A stretch of DNA of 6,438 nucleotides from Pseudomonadota bacterium (GTDB lineage Bacteria; Pseudomonadota; Alphaproteobacteria; Azospirillales; Azospirillaceae): positions 1 to 6,438 of the forward strand of contig JAEYPE010000251.1 of the NCBI GenBank assembly GCA_023411035.1. The letters run 5' to 3'. Below, piece after piece: positions 1-6,036 of this stretch. The stretch's first letter is position 1, and each line of letters opens with the position of its first letter. The position numbers and the translations under genes were made by a program. Under the pieces are notes generated by a model that made no database searches, was not told where the DNA came from, and saw nothing but the letters and a program-made list of their open reading frames with translations.

Positions 1-2
1 AG

Positions 3-695
3 GTAGCGGCGCAGATAGCCGAAGATGGTGTCGAACACCAGCAGGAAGGCGATCACCCCCACCAGGACATAGAGGGTCGACAGGCGCTGGTGGACGAGCA
101 CCCGGTCCAGGATGACCATGAAGATCATCGGCGGGAGCAGGGCGAACAGGCTGAGGATGAGGGCAGAGATGCCGACATCGCGGAAAATGCGCTTTTCGCG
201 CAGGATCTGCCCCGCCAGCCAGGCAAAGCCGAACGGCCGCTCCTCGTCGCTGATCCGGTAGCGCCGCTTGGCGAAGATCACGTCGCCGTCCCACACGGAG
301 GCAAGGCGCACTTCGTCCACAGCGATGCAGGCTTGATTTACGCTCAGCGGGTCCTGCAGCATCGCGGCCGGGGCGCCGCCGTCCATGCGGAAGGCGACCA
401 GCACCATCGTGCTGCCATCGCGCAGGCGGAGCAGAAGCGGCAACGCCTTGCCCAAGCGCGACAGGTGCTTCCATTGAAGCTTTGCGGAACGAACGGTCAG
501 GCCATTGTCCTCGGCGATCTTCAACAGCAGCCGTGTGGGCGGCTCGCCGGCGTCGATGCTGTAGTCGCGCTGGATCTGCTCGACCGAAAGATGCAGTCCA
601 TGATGGCGCGCCACGATGGCAAGCGCGTGCAGGCTGGTGGCCCGAGCCGTTTCCATGGAAACGTCTGGAGGATCGTTGGCAGTCGTGCTCTGCAT
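3..695 (-). CDS. Type I secretion ABC exporter (HlyB-like), N-terminal part, runs off left edge
   Basis: This is the first 231 residues of an inner-membrane type I secretion permease/ATPase; the rest of the membrane domain and the ATPase lie outside the window. Reading the minus strand from the ATG at 695 gives an open frame to the edge. The start is supported by an AGGAA element about six bases upstream. Residues ~20-145 form a C39 peptidase-like domain (pattern SLHALAIVARHHG, later LQDP at 113-116). Compared with true C39 peptidases, the catalytic Cys position is Thr20 and the catalytic His position is Thr96, so it should bind substrate and not cleave it, as in HlyB. Residues ~173-195 and ~208-224 are the first two membrane helices, joined by the HlyB-type stretch VILDRVLVHQRLSTL. 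The likely cargo is an RTX protein or adhesin, but no substrate, membrane-fusion protein or TolC gene is visible. The gene is divergent from the glycosyltransferase at 856. Family assignment is firm; the substrate is unknown. Confidence 0.9.
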   Translation of the reverse strand, partial: MQSTTANDPPDVSMETARATSLHALAIVARHHGLHLSVEQIQRDYSIDAGEPPTRLLLKIAEDNGLTVRSAKLQWKHLSRLGKALPLLLRLRDGSTMVLVAFRMDGGAPAAMLQDPLSVNQACIAVDEVRLASVWDGDVIFAKRRYRISDEERPFGFAWLAGQILREKRIFRDVGISALILSLFALLPPMIFMVILDRVLVHQRLSTLYVLVGVIAFLLVFDTIFGYLRRY

Positions 696-763
696 CTGGT
701 TCCTGTGAGTCTGGCCCCTGTATCCCGCGACCGGTGCGGTCGGGTCGCTCCGCCGGCTGGCTT

Positions 764-778
764 GTCCGACCGTCGGAC
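764..778. promoter_or_regulatory. 15-bp inverted repeat, possible operator
   Basis: GTCCGACCGTCGGAC is a perfect inverted repeat with 6-bp arms and a 3-base centre. It sits between the divergent exporter and glycosyltransferase genes and overlaps the start region of the candidate exporter promoter. The position suits a dimeric regulator that could control either or both genes. GC-rich DNA yields such repeats by chance, and no regulator gene is in the window. Confidence 0.35.
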
Positions 779-806
779 TGTACTGTACCACCCTCATCGG
801 ATACAA
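777..806 (-). promoter_or_regulatory. Candidate promoter for the ABC exporter
   Basis: On the minus strand, TTGTAT (806-801) lies 18 bases before TACAGT (782-777). A second TACAGT overlaps it at 787-782. Transcription would begin near 770, leaving a leader of about 75 bases. The -10 box matches four of six consensus bases and the -35 box only three, so this is a weak prediction made by eye. Confidence 0.25.
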
Positions 807-821
807 GCATTGCACTCGGAG

Positions 822-836
822 CGCTCAATTCGAGCG
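822..836 (+). other. Small hairpin in the leader of the 856 glycosyltransferase
   Basis: CGCTC and GAGCG form 5-bp arms around the loop AATTC, ending about nine bases before the AGGAG ribosome-binding site. It could affect translation of the downstream gene, but the stem is short and may be chance. Confidence 0.2.
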
Positions 837-855
837 ATGCCGACAGGAGCAAGGC

Positions 856-1719
856 ATGAAGGTTTCGGTTATAACCATTTCCAGAAATGTGCGTGACGGC
901 ATAGGACCGACACTCGACAGTGTTGCAAGACAGACATATTCAAACATCGAACATATTGTTATCGACGGTGCTTCGACCGACGGAACATTGGACATCCTGG
1001 AAAACCGGCGGGACCGCATCGCCGTGCTCGTCTCCGAACCGGACGGCGGCATCTACGACGCGATGAACAAGGGCCTTGCCCGCGCCACCGGCGACCTCGT
1101 CCATTTCCTGAACGCCGGAGACTGGTTCCACGACGCCCGGTCGGTCGAGGATGCCGTGCGTTTCATCGAGCGGCATCCGAAGGCCGATATTTATTATGGC
1201 GACATCGAGGTCCGCCTGCCCGACGGCCCAACGGTCGTGCACGTACCGCAGGAGGCGGACAAGGCCGCCGAGACGATGATCTGCGGTTGTTTGCCCCATC
1301 AGGGGACCCTCGCGCGCCGGTCGGTGTTCGACCGGACCGGGCCGTTCGACACCCGCTGGCGCGTCCACGCCGATTACGATTGGTTCCTCAAGGCCATCGC
1401 CGACGACCAGGTCACGCTGCGGCACATGCCGGTGACCGTTGCCTCCTTCGGCCTCGGCGGCACGTCCAGCGACCTCGCCAAGGGGCAGCCGGAGGTTTAC
1501 GCCATTCAGAACGCCCTCCCCTTCTACCAGTCGGAGGCGTGGCTGCGCCGGCGCATCGAGCTTTACCAGGAAAGCTTCCTCGCCGTCCGGCTGGAGAACG
1601 CCGAACTGAAGCGGCGCTTGGCCGCCGGCGACCGGATCGACTGGCGCGACCTGGCCCGCCGCGGGCGCGACCGGGTGCGGTGGGCGGTGCGGCGCGTCCG
1701 CCGCACGCTCTCCGCCTGA
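856..1719 (+). CDS. Family 2 (GT-A) glycosyltransferase, WcaE-like
   Basis: This is a 287-residue cytoplasmic enzyme that transfers a sugar from a nucleotide donor onto a growing glycan, most likely during surface-polysaccharide synthesis. The N-terminal nucleotide-binding fold opens with KVSVITISRN and has the family motif IDGASTDGT (36-44), then EPDGGIYDAMNKG (61-73). The metal/donor motif is LNAGDW (85-90), in place of a classic DxD. The acceptor-side elements are HQG (148-150) and HADYDWFLK (171-179), in which Asp173 or Asp175 is the likely base. The C-terminus (~228-287) is Arg-rich and may lie on the membrane. The ATG has AGGAG (845-849) six bases upstream. The colanic-acid WcaE family is slightly shorter. 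The donor and acceptor are not predictable. The first ~46 codons are AT-rich with rare codons, unlike the rest of the gene. It converges on fcl. Confidence 0.88.
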   Translation: MKVSVITISRNVRDGIGPTLDSVARQTYSNIEHIVIDGASTDGTLDILENRRDRIAVLVSEPDGGIYDAMNKGLARATGDLVHFLNAGDWFHDARSVEDAVRFIERHPKADIYYGDIEVRLPDGPTVVHVPQEADKAAETMICGCLPHQGTLARRSVFDRTGPFDTRWRVHADYDWFLKAIADDQVTLRHMPVTVASFGLGGTSSDLAKGQPEVYAIQNALPFYQSEAWLRRRIELYQESFLAVRLENAELKRRLAAGDRIDWRDLARRGRDRVRWAVRRVRRTLSA

Positions 1720-1734
1720 TCAGGCGAAGCGCCT
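1713..1734. terminator. Palindromic junction between convergent genes, possible two-way terminator
   Basis: CGCCTGATCAGGCG (1713-1726) is a perfect 14-bp palindrome that contains the TGA stop of the glycosyltransferase. It overlaps a second stem, AGGCG-AAG-CGCCT (1722-1734), which reaches the stop codon of fcl. The two structures exclude each other. There is no T-run on either strand, so intrinsic termination would be non-canonical. Its place between tail-to-tail genes is the main support. Confidence 0.35.
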
Positions 1735-2714
1735 CAGCGCCCGCCCGGCAGGCCGCGCAAGGTGCCGGTGTTCAGATTGTCCAGGTACCAGCGGTAGGTC
1801 CGCTCGAACCCGTCCCGCAGCGGGGTGGGCGCGGTCCAGCCCATGGCCTCGATGCGGCTGCAGTCCATGATCTTGCGCGGCGTGCCGTTCGGCTTGGAGG
1901 TGTCGAAGCGGAAGTCGCCGCCGTAGCCGATCACATCGGCCAGAAGCTCGGCGAGTTGGCGGATGGAGACCTCGTGGCCGGAGCCGAGATTGACGTGCGG
2001 CTCGCCCGAATAGGTCTTGGCCAGGAAGACCAGCCCGTCCGCCAGATCCTCCACGAACAGGAACTCGCGCAACGGGCTGCCGTCGCCCCACAGCTCGACG
2101 GTGTCGGCCCCCGCCTCCTTGGCGCGGTGGATCTTGACCGTCAGGGCGGCGGCGACGTGGCCCTGCTCGATGTCGAAGTTGTCGCCGTAGCCGTAGAGGT
2201 TGGTCGGCATGGCCGAGATGAAGTCGCAGCCATACTGCCGGCGGTACGCTTGGCACATCTTAATGCCGGCGATCTTGGCGATCGCGTACCACTCGTTGGT
2301 CGGCTCCAGCGGGCCGGTCAGCAGGGAGTCCTCGCGCATCGGCTGCTCGGCCAGCCGGGGATAGATGCAGGACGACCCCAGGAAGACCAGCTTCTTCACG
2401 CCGACCCGGTAGGCGCCGTGGATGATGTTGGTCTCGATCGCCAGATTGTCGTAGAGGAACTCGGCCGGCCGGGTGGAGTTGGCCATGATGCCGCCGACGG
2501 TGGCGGCGGCGACGAAGACCGCATCCGGCTTCGCTTCGGCCATCCACTCCTCGACTTCCGCCTGACGGCGCAGGTCGACGCGGTCGCGGCCGACGGTGAT
2601 CAGCTCGCACGGCTCGCGGTCCAGCCGGCGGACGATGGCCGCCCCGGCCATGCCGCGATGCCCGGCCACCCACACCCGTTTGCCCTCCAGGGAGAAAAGC
2701 GATTCCGTCCGCAC
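1734..2714 (-). CDS. fcl: GDP-L-fucose synthase (GDP-4-keto-6-deoxy-D-mannose epimerase/reductase)
   Basis: This cytoplasmic NADPH-dependent short-chain (extended SDR) enzyme turns GDP-4-keto-6-deoxy-D-mannose into GDP-L-fucose by 3,5-epimerisation and 4-reduction. The chosen product has 326 residues, close to the family norm. The Rossmann motif is GHRGMAG (18-24). The active site has Ser115 and Cys116 in LGSSCIYP, and Tyr143 and Lys147 in YAIAK. His186 in GHVAAAL matches the family's catalytic His. Also conserved are LEPTNEWYAIAKIAG, MPTNLYG, REFLFVEDLADG and KPNGTPRK. I chose the GTG at 2714 because it puts FSLEGKRVWVAGHRG near the N-terminus as in relatives. An ATG at 2759 and a TTG at 2801 are in-frame alternatives, and none has a strong ribosome-binding site. 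The partner gene gmd, which makes the substrate, is not in the window. Function is near certain; the start is not. Confidence 0.95.
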   Translation of the reverse strand: MRTESLFSLEGKRVWVAGHRGMAGAAIVRRLDREPCELITVGRDRVDLRRQAEVEEWMAEAKPDAVFVAAATVGGIMANSTRPAEFLYDNLAIETNIIHGAYRVGVKKLVFLGSSCIYPRLAEQPMREDSLLTGPLEPTNEWYAIAKIAGIKMCQAYRRQYGCDFISAMPTNLYGYGDNFDIEQGHVAAALTVKIHRAKEAGADTVELWGDGSPLREFLFVEDLADGLVFLAKTYSGEPHVNLGSGHEVSIRQLAELLADVIGYGGDFRFDTSKPNGTPRKIMDCSRIEAMGWTAPTPLRDGFERTYRWYLDNLNTGTLRGLPGGR

Positions 2715-2794
2715 CTTTGCGCCCCATGCCGCTATGAAAAGCCGCTGGTGTCGTAGCATCGGGCCGCCGGGGAATCCAGTCCGCTCCGCTCGAC

Positions 2795-2823
2795 TTGACA
2801 AGCGCCGGTCCGGCGCGGGATCG
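2795..2823 (+). promoter_or_regulatory. Candidate promoter with embedded 15-bp palindrome, upstream of the 2873 glycosyltransferase
   Basis: TTGACA (2795-2800) is a perfect -35 consensus. A 17-base gap leads to GGATCG (2818-2823), a poor -10 box. Almost all of the gap is the perfect inverted repeat GCGCCGG-T-CCGGCGC (2802-2816), which is where a repressor would block RNA polymerase. Transcription would start near 2830, giving a leader of about 43 bases. The reverse strand of the same spot reads TTGTCA (2801-2796), with TGGATT 17 bases further on (2778-2773). A second, leftward promoter for fcl could therefore share the site. The -35 and palindrome are plain in the sequence; function is inferred. 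Confidence 0.4.
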
Positions 2824-2837
2824 TCCGGCCGCTTGGG

Positions 2838-2855
2838 CGGGCGGACTTGCGCCCG
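2838..2855 (+). other. Leader hairpin just before the ribosome-binding region of the 2873 gene
   Basis: CGGGCG (2838-2843) and CGCCCG (2850-2855) form a 6-bp all-GC stem around the loop GACTTG. The stem ends where the purine-rich stretch GGAACTGGGG begins, 17 bases before the ATG. It could limit or time ribosome access. Chance is possible at this GC content. Confidence 0.3.
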
Positions 2856-2872
2856 GAACTGGGGTTTCCATC

Positions 2873-4054
2873 ATGATTCCGAATTTGGCCTTCACCTGGC
2901 AGCTCACGGAGGTCCACGGCTGGGGGCTGGTGGGTGTCCATACCGCCCTCTACCTCGCCGATCAGGGCCGGCCGCCGCTGCTGCTGGAAAAGCCGCTGAT
3001 GGGCACCCTGCGTCCGGAGAACCGGGCGAAGCTGCAGCCGTTGGAAAGCCCCTACCAGCAGGTCGCCGCCATGGCCGACAGCGCCAAGGGCCACATGCTG
3101 CTGCTGAAGGAGTTCGATGTCCTGCACGCGCTGGGCAACGGCTTCACCGCCGGCGGCCCGTCCGGGCGCTTCCGCGGGCGCCGCAACATCGGCGTCATCG
3201 CCTATGAGGAAACCCGCTTCACGCCCGAGGTGATGGCCCGCGCCCGCCAGTACGACCGCATCGTCGTGCACTCCACCTACAACAAGCAGCTTCTGGAAAT
3301 CTGGGGCTTCGACAATGTCGGCCTCGCCTTCCAGGGCATCGACCCGACCGAGATGGTGGAGGCGGAGCCGAGCGGCCGCTTCGGCGACCGCTTCGTGATC
3401 TTCTCCGGCGGCAAGCTGGAGTTCCGCAAGGGGCAGGACATCGTGCTGGCCGCCTTCCTGCGCTTCCGTCAGCGCCATCCCGATGCGCTGCTGGTCACCG
3501 CCTGGCAGAACGCCTGGCCGGAGGTCGGCATGACCATGGCGGAATCGCCGCTGGCGGCGAAGCCGCCGCGGGTCCTGCCCAACAACATGATCGACGTGAA
3601 GACCTGGGCGCTGGAGAACGGCGCCGACGAGGAGGGATTCGCCGACCTGGGCTTCCTCGGCCGCCACCAGATCGCCGGCGTGCTGGCCGACTGCCACGCC
3701 GCCGTCTTCCCCAACCGCTGCGAAGGGGCGACCAACCTCGTCGCCATGGAGGCGATGGCCTGCGGCGTCCCGGTGGTGCTGTCCAACAACACCGGCCACC
3801 GCGACCTGCTGAAGAGCCGGGCCCATGGGGACGACCTGTGCCTGACGCTGGACCGGCAGGTTCCGGTCGCCGACCGCGACGGCAGCCGCTTCGGCTGGGG
3901 CGAATCCTCGGTCGACGAACTGGTGGAGGCGCTGGAGCGGCTCTACGCCGACCGTGCCGCCGCCAAGGCGCGCGCGGCCCGCGCCAAGGCCTTCATCCGC
4001 ACCGAACGCAGCTGGCGCGCCTTCGCCGAGGCGTTCGTCGACGCCACGCAGTAA
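2873..4054 (+). CDS. GT-B fold (GT4-like) glycosyltransferase
   Basis: This is a 393-residue cytoplasmic retaining-type glycosyltransferase of the GT4 class, probably acting in surface-glycan assembly. The N-terminal acceptor domain opens with FTWQLTEVHGWGLVGVHTAL (7-26) and contains IGVIAYEETRF (107-116) and VVHSTYNKQ (131-139). The donor-binding C-terminal domain has FSGGKLEFRKGQDIVLAAF (177-195), with the basic residues that contact the donor phosphate, and PNRCEGATNLVAMEAMACG (280-298). Glu284 and Glu293 are separated by eight residues where the usual GT4 motif has seven. The helical tail (~345-385) is rich in Ala and Arg. I chose the ATG at 2873 because the conserved fold starts right after it and a purine-rich stretch precedes it; a TTG at 2795 would overlap the -35 box. 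It is divergent from fcl and convergent with the TPR glycosyltransferase. Donor and acceptor are unknown. Confidence 0.88.
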   Translation: MIPNLAFTWQLTEVHGWGLVGVHTALYLADQGRPPLLLEKPLMGTLRPENRAKLQPLESPYQQVAAMADSAKGHMLLLKEFDVLHALGNGFTAGGPSGRFRGRRNIGVIAYEETRFTPEVMARARQYDRIVVHSTYNKQLLEIWGFDNVGLAFQGIDPTEMVEAEPSGRFGDRFVIFSGGKLEFRKGQDIVLAAFLRFRQRHPDALLVTAWQNAWPEVGMTMAESPLAAKPPRVLPNNMIDVKTWALENGADEEGFADLGFLGRHQIAGVLADCHAAVFPNRCEGATNLVAMEAMACGVPVVLSNNTGHRDLLKSRAHGDDLCLTLDRQVPVADRDGSRFGWGESSVDELVEALERLYADRAAAKARAARAKAFIRTERSWRAFAEAFVDATQ

Positions 4055-4062
4055 GGTCCGGC

Positions 4063-4115
4063 CCCCTCTGCGTCCGCCCGGAGGGCTCGGCCAGAGGGAT
4101 TCCAGGCCAGAGGGG
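4063..4115. terminator. Repeat-rich convergent spacer, possible two-way terminator
   Basis: CCCTCTG (4064-4070) pairs with CAGAGGG (4092-4098) around an inner stem GCCC-GGA-GGGC (4076-4086). The ten bases GGCCAGAGGG occur twice in direct orientation (4089-4098 and 4105-4114). The left arm CCCCTCTG (4063-4070) could therefore pair instead with the second copy, CAGAGGGG (4108-4115). The element fills the gap between the stops of two converging glycosyltransferase genes. No T-run follows on either strand. Confidence 0.45.
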
Positions 4116-4123
4116 AGGGAGGA

Positions 4124-5971
4124 TCAGCTCCCCACCCCGTCTAGGGCATCCAGCAGCCGGTGTGCCGCGGCATCCCAGGTGAAGCTTTCCCTCAGGTGAC
4201 GGGCGGCGTCGCGGCGCTCGCCTTCAGGGTTCCGGACGACCTGGGACAGAATGTCGGCCGCGGCATCCTCGTCCGGATGCCACCAGTCCAGCCCGTGGAA
4301 AGGCGGGTAGTAGGCCTCGCTGTAGGGCATCCGCGCCGGGCCGACGGTGCAGGGGATCAGGTGCGCGACCTCATCGTTGAGATAGGCGGTATAGGCGCTG
4401 TGCCGGGGCGCGATCAGGCCGGCCCCCAGGCAGCCGGCCCGGGTGATCGGCAGGTCCCAGCCCTCGCCGTGCGACAGGCTGAAATAATGGGTCGCCATGG
4501 CATAGAGGGCGGCGATGCCCTGTTCGTCGTAGCGCTCGGTCAGCAGCGCGATCGGGGCGGCCTCCTCCAGCCGCCGGCCGGTGACACGCATGCCCTGCTC
4601 GACCAGCCGGCGGACCTCGCCGACCAGTGACGCCCCGCCCTTCCCCACCTTCAGGATCAGGATCGCGTCGTCATCGGCGCGGGTGGCGCGCAGCCAGACC
4701 CGCAGCAGCCCGTCCAGGTTCTTGCGCGCGACGAAGTCGGAGATGTTGAGGACGCGCACCCGGTAGTCCATGACCGCCCGTCCGCGCGGTCCCATGAGGG
4801 CCATCGGCCGGGCCGAGGCGTCCGCCGGGTTGGGAGCGATGCCGGGCGGACAGACGCGGATGCGGTCTTCCGGATGGCCGGCGGCGATCCAGGCCAGCCG
4901 CGAGGAGTCGGTCGGGACGACCACAAGATCGTGCGCCCGGTTGCAGGCGGCCCAACTGTCGGGGATCCGCGGCCCCTCGAACATGGTGTAGTTGACGGTC
5001 GGCACGCCGGGGATCGGCTCGACCAGCAACGGGGTCAGCATGCTGAGCGCCAGCCGGGGACGCAGGGGGTCGCCCAGCCGGCGCGCCGCCGCCTGCAGGA
5101 TCGGGTCAGCGAAGGAGGGGCGCCAGCTCTCCTCGCCCTTCAGCCCGGCCAGCCGCAGCGTCTGCCCACGCTCCATGAGGCTGCGCACGAAATGCTGGGC
5201 GAAATCGCCATAGCCGGACAGCACCGAAAAGGGCGCGCGCACCAGCATCCCGTCCGGAACGTGCGGGCGGCGCGCCTCGTCGGCGATGCGGAGGTAGAGA
5301 CGGGCGCGGTCGAGGGTTTCGGTCGCACCGCCGGCCATGGGCGCGGCCTCCGCCCCCAATTCTGCCCCTAATTCTGCCGATGCCTTCGACAGGGCCTCAT
5401 CCGCCAGATCGGGGCGGCCGAGCGACAACCACGCTCCGGCCAGATGGCTGCGGGCGTCGCTATGGCCGGGATGCCGCGCCAGCACGCCGGACAGGATTTC
5501 GGCCGCTTCGGCAAAGGCGCCGTTCGACATCAGCGATACCGACAGCAGGACCCGGCGGTTGGGATCCTCGGGCGCCAGTCTGGCGGCATGGCGGAGATGG
5601 CGCGTGGCGCCCACATTGTCGCCCAACCCGTGCAGCAGGCTGCCCAGGCGCTCATGCGCTTCCATCTGATCGGGGATCAACGCCGCGACGATGCGGAACT
5701 GGGCGGCGGCCTCCATCCCGGCGCCTTTCGTCTGCCGAACCACCGCCAGATTGATGCGTGCCTGCACGAAAAGGGGGTCGAGCGCGACCAGCCGCGACAG
5801 CGCGCCCTCCGCCTCGTCCAGGCGGCCAAGCTCGTACAGGATCGCGCCGGCAAGGTTGAGCGCCCCGGAATCGCCGGGATTCCCGCGCAACGCCTGCTCG
5901 GCCAGTGCCAGGGCTTCGTCGCGCCGTCCGGCCCGGTACTGCTCGATGGCGCGTGCGGTGTCTTGACCCAT
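4124..5971 (-). CDS. TPR-repeat GT-B (GT4-like) glycosyltransferase fusion
   Basis: This is a 615-residue two-part protein, probably cytoplasmic. Residues ~5-205 are about six tetratricopeptide repeats (for example EALALAEQALRGNPGDSGAL and LDEAEGALSRLVALDP), a scaffold for protein binding or self-association. A short Ala/Glu linker (~200-215) contains ELGA twice. Residues ~240-610 are a GT-B glycosyltransferase: the acceptor side has SVLSGYGDFAQHF (249-261), NYTMFEGPRIPDSW (327-340) and VVVPTDSSRLAW (350-361). The donor side has LNISDFVARKNLDGLLRVW (408-426) and FSLSHGEGWDLPITRAG (497-513). In that last motif Glu503 is present, but the second Glu of the EX7E pair is replaced by Arg511. I chose the ATG at 5971; a GTG at 5986 is an alternative, and neither has a strong ribosome-binding site. 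A candidate promoter lies at 6037-6066. Related fusions occur in alphaproteobacterial polysaccharide and flagellin-glycosylation loci, so the target here is open. Confidence 0.87.
   Translation of the reverse strand: MGQDTARAIEQYRAGRRDEALALAEQALRGNPGDSGALNLAGAILYELGRLDEAEGALSRLVALDPLFVQARINLAVVRQTKGAGMEAAAQFRIVAALIPDQMEAHERLGSLLHGLGDNVGATRHLRHAARLAPEDPNRRVLLSVSLMSNGAFAEAAEILSGVLARHPGHSDARSHLAGAWLSLGRPDLADEALSKASAELGAELGAEAAPMAGGATETLDRARLYLRIADEARRPHVPDGMLVRAPFSVLSGYGDFAQHFVRSLMERGQTLRLAGLKGEESWRPSFADPILQAAARRLGDPLRPRLALSMLTPLLVEPIPGVPTVNYTMFEGPRIPDSWAACNRAHDLVVVPTDSSRLAWIAAGHPEDRIRVCPPGIAPNPADASARPMALMGPRGRAVMDYRVRVLNISDFVARKNLDGLLRVWLRATRADDDAILILKVGKGGASLVGEVRRLVEQGMRVTGRRLEEAAPIALLTERYDEQGIAALYAMATHYFSLSHGEGWDLPITRAGCLGAGLIAPRHSAYTAYLNDEVAHLIPCTVGPARMPYSEAYYPPFHGLDWWHPDEDAAADILSQVVRNPEGERRDAARHLRESFTWDAAAHRLLDALDGVGS
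5352..5375 (-). repeat. 12-bp tandem duplication in the TPR-glycosyltransferase linker
   Basis: Two adjacent 12-base units on the plus strand, gcccccaattct and gcccctaattct, differ by one base. They encode ELGA twice in the linker between the TPR part and the glycosyltransferase part. The unit is a multiple of three, so gain or loss keeps the frame. It looks like a recent slippage event at a length-tolerant linker. Confidence 0.75.
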
Positions 5972-6036
5972 GGGGCTGATGTCCACTGACCTGCGGGGGC
6001 GGGATGAAGACGGGCGGCGCCGGCTTCGGGTTTGCG

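Noticed and set aside
867..876. GGTTATAACC, a perfect 10-bp palindrome just inside the 856 gene
   Set aside because: It is fully within codons, short, and in the AT-rich stretch where such palindromes arise easily. Nothing else marks it as an operator.
90..896. Long open frame on the plus strand opposite the exporter gene
   Set aside because: It lies antisense to a clearly conserved exporter, its translation is low-complexity (rich in Gln, Arg, Ala, His), it matches no fold I know, and it overruns the start of the real glycosyltransferase. GC-rich genes produce such antisense frames.
1287..2756. 489-codon open frame on the plus strand spanning the glycosyltransferase end and all of fcl
   Set aside because: It shadows two strongly supported genes. 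Its first part is a frame-shifted reading of the glycosyltransferase and the rest is antisense to fcl, with repetitive Arg/Ala/Gly/Val composition.
2260..2907. 215-codon minus-strand frame overlapping the fcl N-terminus
   Set aside because: It is a frame-shifted reading of fcl with Arg/Pro/Gly-rich nonsense composition. The conserved Rossmann motif is in the other frame.
2732..3826. 364-codon open frame on the minus strand opposite the GT-B glycosyltransferase
   Set aside because: It is antisense to a gene with clear GT4 motifs, has biased composition, and would overlap both the divergent promoter region and the fcl start.
4160..5989. Several plus-strand frames opposite the TPR-glycosyltransferase (for example 4160-4630, 4874-5371, 5444-5989)
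   Set aside because: All are antisense shadows of one conserved gene, without recognisable domains or ribosome-binding sites.
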